From Echinimonas agarilytica (GTDB lineage Bacteria > Pseudomonadota > Gammaproteobacteria > Enterobacterales > Neiellaceae): a stretch of 64,000 nucleotides of DNA. The position numbers were made by a program, and so were the translations under genes. The notes under the pieces were generated by a model. That model did not search any database, was not told where the DNA came from, and saw only the letters and a list, made by a program, of their open reading frames with translations. The stretch lies in the NCBI RefSeq assembly GCF_023703465.1, contig NZ_JAMQGP010000007.1, forward strand, positions 186,001-250,000, read 5' to 3'. This document shows positions 12,287-25,561 of this stretch, piece by piece; positions within the stretch are counted from its first letter, which is position 1, and each line of letters begins with the position of its first letter.

Positions 12287-14569
12287 TCAAGCAGTACAAT
12301 CAACCGTTTCTTTGCCGTAATCAAACACTAACTTACCGCGTTTGAACGTCACGACCACAGCGCCACCATCAGCTAAACACCCAAACAACAACTCATTCGC
12401 CAGTGGTTTCTTGATATTTTCTTGAATCACTCGGGCCATTGGCCGAGCACCCATGGCCTTGTCGTACCCAAGATCAGCCAAGTGACGTCGCGCTTTCACG
12501 TCAACATCAAGTGACACGCCTTTCGCGTCGAGCTGAGCTTGAAGTTCAACAATGAATTTATCAACAACCTGCTGAATAACGGTTTCATCAAGGTGATTAA
12601 ACCAAATAATGCCGTCCAAGCGGTTTCTAAACTCTGGCGTAAATGTACGGTTTATTTCACCCATAGCATCAGTGCTGTTGTCTTGTTCTTGGAACCCAAT
12701 CGACTTTTTCACAGTCTCTTGGACACCAGCATTGGTCGTCATCACTAAAATCACATTACGGAAATCAGCTTTGCGACCATTGTTATCGGTCAGGGTGCCG
12801 TGGTCCATCACTTGCAACAACAAGTTATAAACATCGGTATGCGCCTTCTCGATCTCATCTAATAAAACAACGCTGTGAGGATGGTTCAAAACCGCATCAG
12901 TTAACTGACCACCTTGGTCATATCCCACGTAGCCCGGAGGCGCACCAATCAAGCGGCTCACCGCATGCCGCTCCATGTATTCAGACATATCAAAGCGAAT
13001 AAGCTCAACTCCCATTTGGCGAGCAAGCTGCTGAGTCACCTCAGTTTTACCCACGCCGGTTGGGCCAGCAAATAAGAAACTGCCCACAGGTTTTTGCTCT
13101 TGCCCTAAACCAGAGCGCTGCAACAAAATTGCATCCGACAGAACTTCGATTGCATTGTCTTGACCAAACACGACCATTTTCAGATTTCGGCTCAAGTGCT
13201 TCAACACATCTTTATCGGTGGATGACACTGACTTTTCCGGAATACGAGCCATTTTGGCAATGATGGATTCAATCTCATGCACGCCCACTGTTTTCTTGCG
13301 GCGGCTCACCGGCACTAAGCGCGTGTGTGCCCCAGCTTCATCAATGACATCAATCGCTTTGTCGGGCAAATGACGATCATTGATGTACTTCGCAGATAAT
13401 TCTGCTGCCAATGAAATAGCTCTGCGCGTGTAACGAACACCATGATGCGATTCATAACGGCCCTTAAGCCCCATTAAGATCTTGGTTGTATCCTCCACAC
13501 TCGGTTCAACAACATCAATCTTTTTAAAGCGGCGCGCCAGAGCCGTATCTTTCTCAAAAATAGTGCGATATTCCTGATAAGTCGTGGCTCCGATACAACG
13601 CAACTTGCCACTGCTGAGCAATGGCTTAATTAGGTTTGACGCGTCCATCATGCCGCCTGATGCTGCTCCCGCCCCGATAATGGTGTGGATTTCATCAATA
13701 AACATGATGGCATCGGGCTTCTCTTGGAGCTCTTTGAGCAGTGATTTAAATCGTTTTTCAAAATCACCACGGTACTTCGTACCCGCAAGCAATGCGCCTA
13801 AGTCGAGCGAGTAAATCGTACTGTCTTCGATAATATCAGGGACTTGTTTATTAACAATTTTATATGCCAAGCCTTCAGCAATCGCGGTTTTACCCACGCC
13901 GGCCTCACCCACCAGCAATGGGTTGTTTTTGCGACGACGACATAGCACTTGAATAGTGCGTTCCAGTTCGAGCTCCCGACCGATGAGCGGGTCAATGCCA
14001 TCTTCTCGTGCAACTGCATTCAAATTGGTCGCAAAATTGGCCAAGACGGAATCTGATGCGGCAGCTTCTTGCCCTTCATTTTCAGATTCAATCCGTTCTT
14101 GCTGCGTGCTCGTCCCATCGCTGCCGGAGTTTTCGACTTTGCGAATACCATGGGAAATAAAATTAACCACATCAAGACGAGATACCGATTCACGTTTCAG
14201 AAAGTAAACCGCTTGGCTTTCTTGTTCGCTAAACATAGCTACAAGTACATTCGCGCCTGTCACTTCGCTTCGACCGGATGATTGCACATGAAATACAGCA
14301 CGTTGTAAAACGCGCTGAAAGCCAAGAGTTGGCTGGGTTTCACGCTCTTGGTCTTCGACTGGGATCAGTGGAGTGGTTTGTTCAATAAATTCTGATAGTG
14401 AGAGTTTCAATCTTTCGATATCAGCTCCGCAGGCTTCGAGAGCGCTTATTGCCGCTGGGTTTTGCATCAGCGCCAATAGCAGGTGTTCGACTGTCATAAA
14501 CTCGTGACGTTTATTTCTCGCATCACGGAATGCGTCATTCAACGAGACTTCTAACTCTTTATTCAGCAT
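12287..14569 (-). CDS. clpA: ATP-dependent Clp protease ATP-binding subunit ClpA
   Basis: Hsp100/AAA+ unfoldase (760 aa) that feeds substrates to ClpP, with ClpS as adaptor for N-degrons. An N-terminal Clp-N domain (about 1-145) is followed by AAA module 1 ([13 protein letters not shown] near 223; [13 protein letters not shown]) and AAA module 2 ([13 protein letters not shown] near 506; LLDEIEKAH). The start is the ATG at 14569 ([10 protein letters not shown], as in the family) with GGGG eight bases upstream; a GTG two codons earlier is too close to that site. clpS lies directly upstream on the same strand. No clpP is in the window. Confidence 0.96.
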   Translation of the reverse strand: MLNKELEVSLNDAFRDARNKRHEFMTVEHLLLALMQNPAAISALEACGADIERLKLSLSEFIEQTTPLIPVEDQERETQPTLGFQRVLQRAVFHVQSSGRSEVTGANVLVAMFSEQESQAVYFLKRESVSRLDVVNFISHGIRKVENSGSDGTSTQQERIESENEGQEAAASDSVLANFATNLNAVAREDGIDPLIGRELELERTIQVLCRRRKNNPLLVGEAGVGKTAIAEGLAYKIVNKQVPDIIEDSTIYSLDLGALLAGTKYRGDFEKRFKSLLKELQEKPDAIMFIDEIHTIIGAGAASGGMMDASNLIKPLLSSGKLRCIGATTYQEYRTIFEKDTALARRFKKIDVVEPSVEDTTKILMGLKGRYESHHGVRYTRRAISLAAELSAKYINDRHLPDKAIDVIDEAGAHTRLVPVSRRKKTVGVHEIESIIAKMARIPEKSVSSTDKDVLKHLSRNLKMVVFGQDNAIEVLSDAILLQRSGLGQEQKPVGSFLFAGPTGVGKTEVTQQLARQMGVELIRFDMSEYMERHAVSRLIGAPPGYVGYDQGGQLTDAVLNHPHSVVLLDEIEKAHTDVYNLLLQVMDHGTLTDNNGRKADFRNVILVMTTNAGVQETVKKSIGFQEQDNSTDAMGEINRTFTPEFRNRLDGIIWFNHLDETVIQQVVDKFIVELQAQLDAKGVSLDVDVKARRHLADLGYDKAMGARPMARVIQENIKKPLANELLFGCLADGGAVVVTFKRGKLVFDYGKETVDCTA

Positions 14570-14630
14570 CGGCACGCCCCTACTATTTTGTTCACCACCA
14601 TTGGTGTACTACACAATGTCAATGCAAGTA

Positions 14631-14948
14631 TTACGCCTTTTCCATTGAGCATAACAACGGATGTTCATGCTCTTGCGAATACTCATTAACTTGGACAACT
14701 TTTGTTTCCGCTACGTCACGGGTATAGACGCCACAGACTCCTTTACCCTCATGATGCACGTTCAACATAATCTGCGTAGCTTGTTCTACGTTGTGTAAGA
14801 AAAAACGTTGCAAAATTTCTATTACAAACTCCATGGGGGTGTAATCGTCGTTATTCAAGACCACTTTGTAGAGCGAAGGCTCTTTTATTTCAATTTTGGG
14901 GTCTGCCGTAACAACGTCGTTTTCTAAATCTTGGTTCTTATCACTCAT
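14631..14948 (-). CDS. clpS: ClpS, adaptor of ClpAP
   Basis: Adaptor (105 aa) that binds N-terminal Leu, Phe, Tyr or Trp of substrates and delivers them to ClpA. A variable acidic N-terminal extension of about 27 residues is followed by the fold with the N-degron pocket residues in [16 protein letters not shown] and the [23 protein letters not shown] segment. It lies 61 bases upstream of clpA on the same strand and faces cspD, as in E. coli. Confidence 0.95.
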   Translation of the reverse strand: MSDKNQDLENDVVTADPKIEIKEPSLYKVVLNNDDYTPMEFVIEILQRFFLHNVEQATQIMLNVHHEGKGVCGVYTRDVAETKVVQVNEYSQEHEHPLLCSMEKA

Positions 14949-15040
14949 GATAATAGTAGCTCATTGAATCGCTCGTTTTCCGCGGTATTGGTCCACATTT
15001 TACCAATCGCACAATTTGTTAACTTACTCATAGCACTTTC

Positions 15041-15068
15041 TTGACTCATTGAACATTTGTACTAAAGT
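15041..15068 (+). promoter_or_regulatory. Probable sigma-70 promoter for cspD
   Basis: TTGACT, 16 bases, then TAAAGT. The start would lie near 15075, giving a leader of roughly 100 nt before the cspD ATG that contains the hairpin GCCAAT / ATTGGC (15089-15106). Confidence 0.55.
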
Positions 15069-15172
15069 GGCTCAATGATGGTTTTTTCGCCAATCAATGT
15101 ATTGGCTTCAAATCCATGCCTGTATTTTGACACAAAAAGTATCAATAGTCGTAAACGAAAGGAAGTAGAAGT

Positions 15173-15391
15173 ATGGCCACCGGTAAAGTGAAATGGTTCA
15201 ACAACGCCAAAGGATTTGGGTTTATTTGTCCAGATACCGGCGGAGAAGACGTTTTTGCACACTACTCAACAATTGAAATGGACGGTTACAGAACGTTGAA
15301 AGCCGGACAAGAAGTCGATTTTGAGTTGCATGAAGGTCCAAAAGGAAATCACGCGCTGAAGATTACCCTACATGACGAAGATGAAAAGTAA
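15173..15391 (+). CDS. cspD: Cold-shock-domain protein CspD
   Basis: Single cold-shock domain protein (72 aa). The RNA-binding motifs RNP1 (KGFGFI) and RNP2 (VFAHY) are present, and the start MATGKVKWFNNAKGFGFI is typical. In E. coli CspD is a stationary-phase replication inhibitor degraded by Lon; that role is inferred from synteny with clpS and from the CspD-like C-terminus (LHDEDEK), and the protein is otherwise close to other Csp paralogues. A GGAAG site precedes the ATG and the predicted leader is about 100 nt. Confidence 0.9.
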   Translation: MATGKVKWFNNAKGFGFICPDTGGEDVFAHYSTIEMDGYRTLKAGQEVDFELHEGPKGNHALKITLHDEDEK

Positions 15392-15417
15392 TCGAGTCTG
15401 GTATGAACAGCGCAGAT

Positions 15418-15446
15418 AAAGCAGGTCCACGACCTGCTTTTTTTTT
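15418..15446 (+). terminator. Intrinsic terminator after cspD
   Basis: Perfect stem AAAGCAGGTC / GACCTGCTTT with loop CAC and a nine-T tail. Confidence 0.92.
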
Positions 15447-15724
15447 ACCTAAAACCCTCTTTTATCGCCACCTCCCCACATTAGACTTTAGTCTACAAGT
15501 TTCACTTGAACGCCCAACACTCGACTTAACGCCATGAATTTATTGCGAATATTTTTTTATGTGCGCTGTGTCAAATGAGCTACTTAAAACTTGACCTTAC
15601 TGGTATAATGCAGACCGATTTTTTACGGGACGAATAAAAAAATGAGAATGGTCTCGGCCATATTTCAAGGTTCCGTATCCTAACTCAAATCTCTGGTGAA
15701 CCCGCCATTACTAAGGGAAAGTAA
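15447..15724 (+). other. Intergenic leader region of icd
   Basis: No gene is visible between the cspD terminator and icd. The stretch holds a perfect short inverted repeat TAGACT-TT-AGTCTA (15482-15495), an extended -10 at 15601, and a predicted icd leader of about 110 nt. AAGGGAAAG just before the ATG supplies the ribosome-binding site. The inverted repeat could be an operator, but nothing identifies a regulator. Confidence 0.5.
15601..15609 (+). promoter_or_regulatory. Extended -10 promoter element for icd
   Basis: TGGTATAAT, a perfect TATAAT preceded by the TG of an extended -10. The TTGACC ten bases upstream is too close to be the -35 of this element. Confidence 0.55.
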
Positions 15725-17956
<2,232 letters not shown>

Positions 17957-17975
17957 TTTAAAGGCCCAAACACCT

Positions 17976-18003
17976 AAGGCGACTCAATAGAGTCGCTTTT
18001 TTT
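17976..18003 (+). terminator. Intrinsic terminator after icd
   Basis: Ten-bp stem AAGGCGACTC / GAGTCGCTTT with one G-T pair, loop AATA and a T7 run. Confidence 0.88.
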
Positions 18004-18098
18004 ATGCCTAAAATAGAAGGTTGGCTCAGTGCATCGTCGTGATGCCGAGCTAATTTCTGCTACTATCGCTACTTCATTGTCAGAATACCGTAATTTGT

Positions 18099-18776
18099 AT
18101 GCCCAAGATTCCAAAAAAACACATCAGAAAGTCTTCCGTAAATACCATTGGGCATGCACGAAAATCGTTTAAACGACCACCGCGTAAAAAAGTCGAACAC
18201 ACCAAGTCGGCTGCCGGCCCGTCTCGAGTTATTTTGTTTAACAAACCATTCGACGTTCTGTGCCAATTTACCGATGGCGAGGGTCGCAAAACTCTCGCCG
18301 ACTTCGTCAGTGTTCCCAACGTGTATGCGGCCGGCAGACTCGACCGCGATAGCGAGGGCCTGTTGCTGCTAACCAATAACGGTAAATTAAATGCCAAACT
18401 GACCCAGCCGGGTAAGAAAACACGTAAAACATATTGGGTGCAGGTTGAAGGAATTCCGACTGAGCTTGATCTCCAGCTACTTCGCGACGGAATTGAGCTG
18501 AAAGACGGAGTGACAGCGCCAGCCGAGATAAAATTGATGCAAACACCCGATGTGTGGCCCAGAGTGCCGCCAATTCGGGAACGCAAATCAATTCCTGATT
18601 GTTGGCTGAGCATCACCATTACCGAAGGTCGAAACCGTCAGGTACGCCGCATGACAGCAGCCATTGGGCACCCGACTTTGCGCCTAATTCGTTACCGTAT
18701 TGGCCATTGGACACTTGACGATCTCAATATCGGCCAGTGGCGAGAAGACTCGTTTAGCTATCCCAAGGACCCGTAA
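18099..18776 (+). CDS. rluE: 23S rRNA pseudouridine(2457) synthase RluE
   Basis: RsuA-family pseudouridine synthase (225 aa); E. coli RluE modifies U2457 of 23S rRNA. The catalytic aspartate is Asp82 in [14 protein letters not shown], and further family motifs are [14 protein letters not shown] and [27 protein letters not shown]. There is no N-terminal S4 domain; instead the first ~37 residues form a Lys/Arg-rich tail. Six bases separate it from nudJ. The order icd-rluE-nudJ-mnmA-hflD-purB equals that of E. coli, which supports the RluE subtype over other RsuA relatives. Confidence 0.9.
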   Translation: MPKIPKKHIRKSSVNTIGHARKSFKRPPRKKVEHTKSAAGPSRVILFNKPFDVLCQFTDGEGRKTLADFVSVPNVYAAGRLDRDSEGLLLLTNNGKLNAKLTQPGKKTRKTYWVQVEGIPTELDLQLLRDGIELKDGVTAPAEIKLMQTPDVWPRVPPIRERKSIPDCWLSITITEGRNRQVRRMTAAIGHPTLRLIRYRIGHWTLDDLNIGQWREDSFSYPKDP

Positions 18777-18781
18777 ATATC

Positions 18782-19234
18782 ATGACCGAACGCTACCGTC
18801 CAAACACCACTGTTGCGTGGGTTGTAAAAAGCCCCGAGGGCTTTTTATTTGTTGAAGAGCACAAACGCGGACAAGTTCTCTTCAATCAACCTGCAGGGCA
18901 TATTGAAGCAGACGAAACCATCATTGAAGCGGCGAAACGAGAGCTTTATGAAGAAACCAGCCTTAGGTCTGATCCTGCTGGGTTGGTCGGTATTTATCAG
19001 TTCCCCAGCAACGATAATTCAGTGATTTACGTTCGATTTTGTTTTTATGTCGAGCTTGATGCAGCACCTCAGTTACATCCTATCGATCCGGATATCACCG
19101 CATGCCATTGGCTCACGTTAGAGCAACTCGACAGAAAATTGTTACGAAGCCCTTATGTTAAGCAATGTTTGGTTGATTACATGCAAGGCCAGCGGTATCC
19201 ATTATCAATATTGACTTGTTCTTTAATCAACTAG
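18782..19234 (+). CDS. nudJ: Nudix hydrolase NudJ
   Basis: Nudix phosphatase (150 aa). E. coli NudJ hydrolyses thiamine pyrophosphate precursors (HMP-PP) and nucleoside di/triphosphates. The Nudix box runs from Gly39 to Leu61 (GHIEADETIIEAAKRELYEE then TSL): G-x5-E-x7-REL-x-EE is intact, but the following conserved Gly is Ser60. The metal-binding Glu54, Glu57 and Glu58 are all present, so activity is still likely. It is tightly packed after rluE, in E. coli order. Confidence 0.9.
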   Translation: MTERYRPNTTVAWVVKSPEGFLFVEEHKRGQVLFNQPAGHIEADETIIEAAKRELYEETSLRSDPAGLVGIYQFPSNDNSVIYVRFCFYVELDAAPQLHPIDPDITACHWLTLEQLDRKLLRSPYVKQCLVDYMQGQRYPLSILTCSLIN

Positions 19235-19275
19235 CCCCAATATCTCAGACAAGACTTAATGTGTGACATTAAACG

Positions 19276-19284
19276 TGTTAAAAT
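19276..19284 (+). promoter_or_regulatory. Possible extended -10 for mnmA-hflD
   Basis: TGTTAAAAT followed by a CGCGCGCC discriminator, 56 bases before the mnmA ATG. No good -35 is visible. Confidence 0.4.
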
Positions 19285-19340
19285 CGCGCGCCTTTGGCAA
19301 ATGGTCGTCCATTGTTTCACGGTGAGGTAATCCAATAATC

Positions 19341-20471
19341 ATGACTGACACTTCAACTAAACGCGTCATTGTCGGCATGTCCGGCGGCGTTGATTCATCT
19401 GTATCTGCCTATTTGCTAAAACAGCAGGGCTATCAGGTCGAAGGTCTTTTCATGAAAAATTGGGAAGAAGACGATACCGACGAATATTGCTCAGCTTCAG
19501 AAGATTTAGCCGACGCGCAAGATGTGTGCGACAAATTAGGCATTGAGCTTCATACCATCAATTTTGCCGCTGAATATTGGGATCGAGTCTTCGAGTACTT
19601 TCTTGAAGAGTATCGGGCGGGCCGCACCCCAAACCCAGACATCATGTGCAACAAAGAAATCAAATTTAAAGCATTTCTTGAATTTGCTTGTGAAGATCTA
19701 GGTGCTGATTACATCGCAACCGGTCACTACGTCCGTCGCAGAGAAGTGAACGGCAAATGGCAAATGTTACGCGGCTTAGACACCAACAAAGACCAAAGCT
19801 ACTTTTTGTATACTTTGGGTGAAGAACATGTCGCCCGAACATTGTTTCCCGTAGGCGACATTGAAAAGCCTGAAGTGCGCAGAATTGCTGAAGAACAGGG
19901 CTTGGTCACAGCCAAGAAAAAAGATTCAACCGGCATTTGCTTCATTGGCGAACGCAAGTTTACTGACTTTTTACAACGCTACCTCCCTGCCCAACCCGGC
20001 GCCATTGTCACCGTGGACGGCGACACCATTGGCCAACATCAAGGGTTGATGTACCACACGTTGGGCCAACGCAAAGGCTTAGGCATTGGCGGTCTTAAAA
20101 ATAGTAGTGAAGATCCTTGGTACGTTGTTGATAAAGATTTAGATAACAATCAACTGATCGTCGCCCAAGGTGCAGATCACCCCCGTTTATTTTCAATGGG
20201 ATTAGAAGCCGACCAGATGCATTGGGTTGACCGTCAAGACGTCACGCAGCCGTTGCGCTGCACCGTAAAAACAAGGTATCGCCAAACGGATATCCCAGCA
20301 ACCGTCACACCGTTGCCAAATAACCGCATAGAAGTGCGCTTTGACAGCGCTCAGGCCGCTGTAACCCCCGGGCAATCAGTGGTGTTCTATCAAGATGAAA
20401 TTTGTTTAGGGGGCGCCATTATTGATGTGCTCATCCGTACTCCTGAGCAAGCTGGAGAAGTATCTGCATGA
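19341..20471 (+). CDS. mnmA: tRNA-specific 2-thiouridylase MnmA
   Basis: MnmA (376 aa) makes s2U34 in tRNAs for Lys, Glu and Gln, adenylating U34 and receiving sulfur from TusE. The PP-loop GMSGGVDSS is at residues 12-20. The catalytic cysteines are Cys103 ([11 protein letters not shown]) and Cys200 ([13 protein letters not shown]). The whole sulfur relay it needs, TusBCD-E, is encoded at 0.3-1.7 kb in this window. The last four bases overlap the hflD start (ATGA). Confidence 0.97.
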   Translation: MTDTSTKRVIVGMSGGVDSSVSAYLLKQQGYQVEGLFMKNWEEDDTDEYCSASEDLADAQDVCDKLGIELHTINFAAEYWDRVFEYFLEEYRAGRTPNPDIMCNKEIKFKAFLEFACEDLGADYIATGHYVRRREVNGKWQMLRGLDTNKDQSYFLYTLGEEHVARTLFPVGDIEKPEVRRIAEEQGLVTAKKKDSTGICFIGERKFTDFLQRYLPAQPGAIVTVDGDTIGQHQGLMYHTLGQRKGLGIGGLKNSSEDPWYVVDKDLDNNQLIVAQGADHPRLFSMGLEADQMHWVDRQDVTQPLRCTVKTRYRQTDIPATVTPLPNNRIEVRFDSAQAAVTPGQSVVFYQDEICLGGAIIDVLIRTPEQAGEVSA

Positions 20472-21091
20472 GTCATTCCGACTTTACCGATCGTATGATC
20501 GCACTCTCAGGCGTATGCCAAAGTGCTTGGCTTGTCAGTCAAGTCGCGCGAAAGGGTACGCTTGATGATGAAATTTTTGAAGTGGCGCTCAACAGCATCC
20601 TTGAAACATCGCCCGACCAAGCAGCCGACGTGTTCGGTGGAATCGGCAATGTTCGCACAGGCGCACGCCAGCTCATCCAACATTTAGATCCCAAGAAGTC
20701 ATCACGCGATATGGATGTGTTCCGCTATAGTGTATCGCTTCTGGCGTTACAGAAACGCCTCGCAAAAATTCCCGGAGCATTCGACACATTAGCTGAGCGT
20801 ATTGACCAAGCTAAACGTCAGGTGGGTCATTTTGATGTCACTGACGACAGCATGGTTTCTAGCTTTGCAGCAATCTACACCGATGTGATCAGTCCAATAG
20901 GGCAACGCATTCAAGTGGCCGGTGCGCCCGCAAACTTACAACCCAAAGCGAACCAAGATCGAATCCGTGCGTCATTATTGGCCGGAGTTCGTGCCGCAGT
21001 AATGTGGCGTCAACTGGGAGGCAATCGCCTACAATTTCTGCTGTCGCGCAAAAAAATGCTCGCAGCCACTGAAGATATTATTGCACTTTAA
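20468..21091 (+). CDS. hflD: High-frequency lysogenization protein HflD homologue
   Basis: HflD (207 aa) is a peripheral, mostly helical protein. In E. coli it binds phage lambda CII at the membrane; its normal cellular role is unknown. The sequence shows the family features [37 protein letters not shown] and a C-terminal [26 protein letters not shown]. Position between mnmA and purB, with an ATGA overlap with mnmA, is the standard context. Confidence 0.92.
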   Translation: MSHSDFTDRMIALSGVCQSAWLVSQVARKGTLDDEIFEVALNSILETSPDQAADVFGGIGNVRTGARQLIQHLDPKKSSRDMDVFRYSVSLLALQKRLAKIPGAFDTLAERIDQAKRQVGHFDVTDDSMVSSFAAIYTDVISPIGQRIQVAGAPANLQPKANQDRIRASLLAGVRAAVMWRQLGGNRLQFLLSRKKMLAATEDIIAL

Positions 21092-21095
21092 TTGA

Positions 21096-22490
<1,395 letters not shown>

Positions 22491-22528
22491 TTCGTTGGAA
22501 TATTGGCATTGGCCAATCAACGATTAAG

Positions 22529-22552
22529 AAGGAGCCTAGCGGCTCCTTTTTT
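22529..22552 (+). terminator. Intrinsic terminator after purB
   Basis: Stem AAGGAGCC / GGCTCCTT with loop TAGC and a T6 run. Confidence 0.9.
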
Positions 22553-22602
22553 GTGGACCTCCCATACATCGCTTAAAACAGGCTCTTCACTTGGACAATG
22601 CC

Positions 22603-23736
22603 ATGTTTGAACAACACCCCAATACTTCGTTAAATCTAGACTTAGCTCAATTCATGGCAACGCACTGGCAGCAAAAGCCGGCTTTAATACGCCAGCTGAT
22701 CCCGCAGTTTAACGATCCCATCTCCGCCGAAGAACTTGCAGGATTGGCAATGGAAGAGTGTGTGTCTAGCCGCATCATATCGAACGGCGAAACCCAACAT
22801 GGACCATTTGAAACCTTCGAAACACTAAGCAATGACGGAGCAAGCCTTTTAGTTCAAGCCGTCAATCACTGGCATCCAGAAAGTGCAATGTTGTTTGATC
22901 AATTCCGTTTTATTCCCAATTGGCGACTCGATGATCTAATGGTCAGTTACAGCACGCCTCAAGGCTCTGTAGGCGCGCATTTGGATCAGTACGACGTAAT
23001 CATAATCCAAGGCGAAGGAAAGCGACGCTGGCGTGTTGGCAAGGTTTTAGAGCAACACGCAGCAGAGGTGTTTTGTCATGGAGACGAGTTTGACGCCGTA
23101 ATCGATGTTGAAATGCAACCCGGCGATGCCCTTTATATTCCGCCCAATTGTCCGCATCAAGGAACAACGCTAGCGCATTGTTTAAACTATTCCGTGGGTT
23201 TTAGAGCGCCATCGGTTTCGGAAATGATGACGCGCTTAGCTGACCAATTAATCGATACAGATTCTGGCAAGCAACGCTTTTCTGATACGTCCAGGCAAGC
23301 TACGAACACGCCTGGCCAATTAATATCGAGCGATGTTGCACAACTCCAAACCTTGTTGATGAACTATATTCAAAGCAACGAAGGGCGTGATTTATTGATA
23401 TCTCAGTTAACTGAGCAAGAGCGTGATTTAGACCTTGCCGTGCTAACAGACGAATATACGCCGAACACCTTACTTGAGGATTTGAAACAGGGAGCAATAT
23501 TCGAACGGTGCGCAGGGTTAATTCCAATGTACGAATCTTCAAATGATCACATCAGCCTGTACATACAAGGAGATGTGTATAATTTCAACTCACATGAAGA
23601 AGCTTGGGTTCAATTATTATGTGACCAGCATTCCATTTATTTGAGTGAAAGCTCTGAATTACTGCCGACTGTTGAATTTTTAACCATTTTGTCTACGCTT
23701 ATTAATCAAGGATATTGGTATCAAGCAGGCGCGTAA
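22603..23736 (+). CDS. roxA: Ribosomal protein uL16 arginine hydroxylase RoxA (YcfD)
   Basis: JmjC-type 2-oxoglutarate/Fe(II) oxygenase that hydroxylates an arginine of ribosomal protein L16 (E. coli Arg81). The iron-binding HxD is His126-Leu-Asp128 in GAHLDQYDVIIIQGEGKRRWRVG; the cupin core continues with QPGDALYIPPNCPHQG, which contains the distal His. About 377 aa against 373 for E. coli YcfD. The ATG at 22603 is used; a TTG at 22591 is an alternative, and neither has a clear ribosome-binding site. It lies downstream of purB and runs into a GNAT gene 17 bases on. Confidence 0.92.
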   Translation: MFEQHPNTSLNLDLAQFMATHWQQKPALIRQLIPQFNDPISAEELAGLAMEECVSSRIISNGETQHGPFETFETLSNDGASLLVQAVNHWHPESAMLFDQFRFIPNWRLDDLMVSYSTPQGSVGAHLDQYDVIIIQGEGKRRWRVGKVLEQHAAEVFCHGDEFDAVIDVEMQPGDALYIPPNCPHQGTTLAHCLNYSVGFRAPSVSEMMTRLADQLIDTDSGKQRFSDTSRQATNTPGQLISSDVAQLQTLLMNYIQSNEGRDLLISQLTEQERDLDLAVLTDEYTPNTLLEDLKQGAIFERCAGLIPMYESSNDHISLYIQGDVYNFNSHEEAWVQLLCDQHSIYLSESSELLPTVEFLTILSTLINQGYWYQAGA

Positions 23737-23753
23737 ATTAGCGTTAAAAGACA

Positions 23754-24218
23754 ATGAAGAGCACATTTGATATTCGCCAAGTCACGTGGCAAAAAGCGCA
23801 ACATTCCCTCCGGTTGATTCGTCATCAAGTGTTTGTTTGTGAGCTTCGTGTGCCTTTGAAAGACGAATTTGATGATGATGATAAAACCGCGTGGCACCTT
23901 TTAGCATTCAATCAAGAGCAACAACCGATTGCCACAGGCCGACTCTGTCACACAGGCGAAATTGGCCGCATAGCCGTGCTTATTAATTATCGTGACAAAG
24001 GCATCGGCTCTGCTATTGCTCAACAGTTATTTGCTCTGGCGCAAGACAAACAACTTGAACATGTATTTATGAATCCCGAACTTGATTGCTTAAGCCAATT
24101 TTCTTCGTGTAACCCGCATCCTGTAGGCCCCGTATTTATGGAAGCAGGCGTACCGCATCAACAACTCACCTGCGATTGTAAAACCTCTGCCCTGCCCGAT
24201 TTAGCCTATCTACACTAA
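23754..24218 (+). CDS. GNAT-family N-acetyltransferase
   Basis: Small acetyltransferase-fold protein (154 aa). Visible GNAT elements are the N-terminal RHQVFVCELRVPLKDEFDDDD strand-helix region (ElaA-like), TGRLCHTGEIGRIAVLINYRDKGIGSAIAQQL, which carries the acetyl-CoA loop (RDKGIGSA), and a C-terminal EAGVPHQQLTCD strand. The substrate cannot be told from sequence. It lies 17 bases after roxA, so co-expression is likely; a link to ribosomal protein modification is only suggested by position. Confidence 0.85.
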   Translation: MKSTFDIRQVTWQKAQHSLRLIRHQVFVCELRVPLKDEFDDDDKTAWHLLAFNQEQQPIATGRLCHTGEIGRIAVLINYRDKGIGSAIAQQLFALAQDKQLEHVFMNPELDCLSQFSSCNPHPVGPVFMEAGVPHQQLTCDCKTSALPDLAYLH

Positions 24219-24222
24219 GCTT

Positions 24223-24236
24223 TTCACGACTGTGAA
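24223..24236. promoter_or_regulatory. Inverted repeat ahead of leucine dehydrogenase
   Basis: TTCAC-GACT-GTGAA, a perfect 5-bp inverted repeat just after the GNAT stop and 130 bases before ldh. The half-site resembles that of the glcB operator at 27824 (TTCACA-G-TGTGAA), but the spacing differs. Confidence 0.3.
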
Positions 24237-24365
24237 TCTAAGATCGCTGTGTAACTTTAAGTTTCCATCACTGCTCTATTTTGTCCGCCCGTAGAGGCGT
24301 GAAGATCATTAATTCTGGTGCTAGAGTCCGCTCAAATCATCTTCTGTTCACAAAAGGTTATTGTC

Positions 24366-25394
24366 TTGTCTTTGTTTGACCAACCCGCATTTGACGCTCA
24401 TGAGCAAGTTGTGTTTTGCCATGACCAACTCACAGGTTTAAAAGCCATTATTGCAATTCACGATACCCGACTAGGCCCTGCGACGGGTGGTTGCCGTATG
24501 TGGGACTACGCCACCGAGGCTGAAGCGATCAATGATGTTCTGCGCCTTGCAAAAGGCATGACATACAAAAACGCCATGGCAAATCTTCCCATGGGCGGTG
24601 GTAAAGCAGTGATTATCGGCAACAGTAAACGCGATAAAACGCCTGAGTTGATGCATGCGTTTGGCCGTCATATTGAGCGTTTAGGTGGGCGTTATGTGTC
24701 TGCTGAAGATGTAGGCATCTCGCCTCAAGACATGGCCGAAGCTGCCACACAAACAGCACATATCGCTGGACTTGAGGGCAAGTCAGGCGACCCATCCCCA
24801 TACACAGCCTACGGCACTTTTTTGGGCATTCAAGCTGCTCTCAAGCATCAAACAGGTCATGAATCGTTAGCCGGCAAGCGCGTGGCAGTGCAAGGGGTTG
24901 GGCACGTGGGCTATCACCTCTGCCGCCACCTCCACCAAGCAGGTGCACGCTTGATCGTCACAGATATCAACCAAGACGCGTTAAGCCGAGCAGCGCAAGA
25001 ATTTAGCGCCACAGTGGTCGAAAGCGACTCGATTTACGACCAAGATGTAGATATTTACGCGCCGTGTGCATTGGGCGCTACCATCAACGACAATACCCTG
25101 AGCCGCCTTAAAGCGTCGATCATTGCAGGTGCAGCAAATAACCAACTCGCGACCGAAGCACATGACTTAATCCTCAAGCAACGCGGCATACTGTATGCGC
25201 CAGACTACGTCATTAATGCGGGCGGCATCATTAACGTATCCTACGAAAATGCCTACGACGCATCGGCCAGTAAGCAACAGGTTGAGGGTATTTATCAAAC
25301 CTTAACCGACGTGTTTGACACAGCAAACAATCAAGATCTGCCGACTGGAAAAGTTGCAGCATCGTTCGCCCAGCAGCGGCTCAACGCAGCCTAA
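24366..25394 (+). CDS. ldh: Leucine dehydrogenase
   Basis: NAD-dependent Glu/Leu/Phe/Val dehydrogenase family enzyme (342 aa) that oxidatively deaminates branched-chain amino acids to their 2-oxo acids. The catalytic lysine is Lys80 in NLPMGGGKAVI, the same number as in Bacillus leucine dehydrogenases, and the NAD fold shows VQGVGHVGYHLCRHL. The start is a TTG at 24366 because AAGG stands eight bases upstream and conserved sequence begins there (FDQPAFDAHEQVVFCHD). A longer GTG start at 24318 would add an unconserved 16-residue leader. It ends with its own terminator. Confidence 0.93.
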   Translation: MSLFDQPAFDAHEQVVFCHDQLTGLKAIIAIHDTRLGPATGGCRMWDYATEAEAINDVLRLAKGMTYKNAMANLPMGGGKAVIIGNSKRDKTPELMHAFGRHIERLGGRYVSAEDVGISPQDMAEAATQTAHIAGLEGKSGDPSPYTAYGTFLGIQAALKHQTGHESLAGKRVAVQGVGHVGYHLCRHLHQAGARLIVTDINQDALSRAAQEFSATVVESDSIYDQDVDIYAPCALGATINDNTLSRLKASIIAGAANNQLATEAHDLILKQRGILYAPDYVINAGGIINVSYENAYDASASKQQVEGIYQTLTDVFDTANNQDLPTGKVAASFAQQRLNAA

Positions 25395-25400
25395 AAGCAG

Positions 25401-25446
25401 CACCTAAGAGCATGTTCATGATTGAGCACGCTCTTGGTGTTTTATT
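25401..25446 (+). terminator. Probable terminator after leucine dehydrogenase
   Basis: Imperfect stem CACC-t-AAGAGCATG / CACGCTCTT-GGTG, with one bulge and one mismatch, followed by TTTTATT. Confidence 0.6.
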
Positions 25447-25561
25447 GGTCATTTCAATGACGTTTTTTGTTTTCGCTCTATATTCAGATAAATTGCACTG
25501 ATACCATCTGCTGCAAGTTTATTGATGGCGCTAATGCCGTCCAATCATAGAGTTTTCATCC

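Noticed and set aside
15591-15609. TTGACC and TATAAT read as a -35/-10 pair for icd
   Set aside because: The spacer would be only 7 bases; the TATAAT is better taken as an extended -10 (TGGTATAAT).
24318-24365. 16-residue N-terminal extension of leucine dehydrogenase from a GTG
   Set aside because: The TTG at 24366 has AAGG at proper distance, gives the family length and puts the catalytic Lys at position 80.
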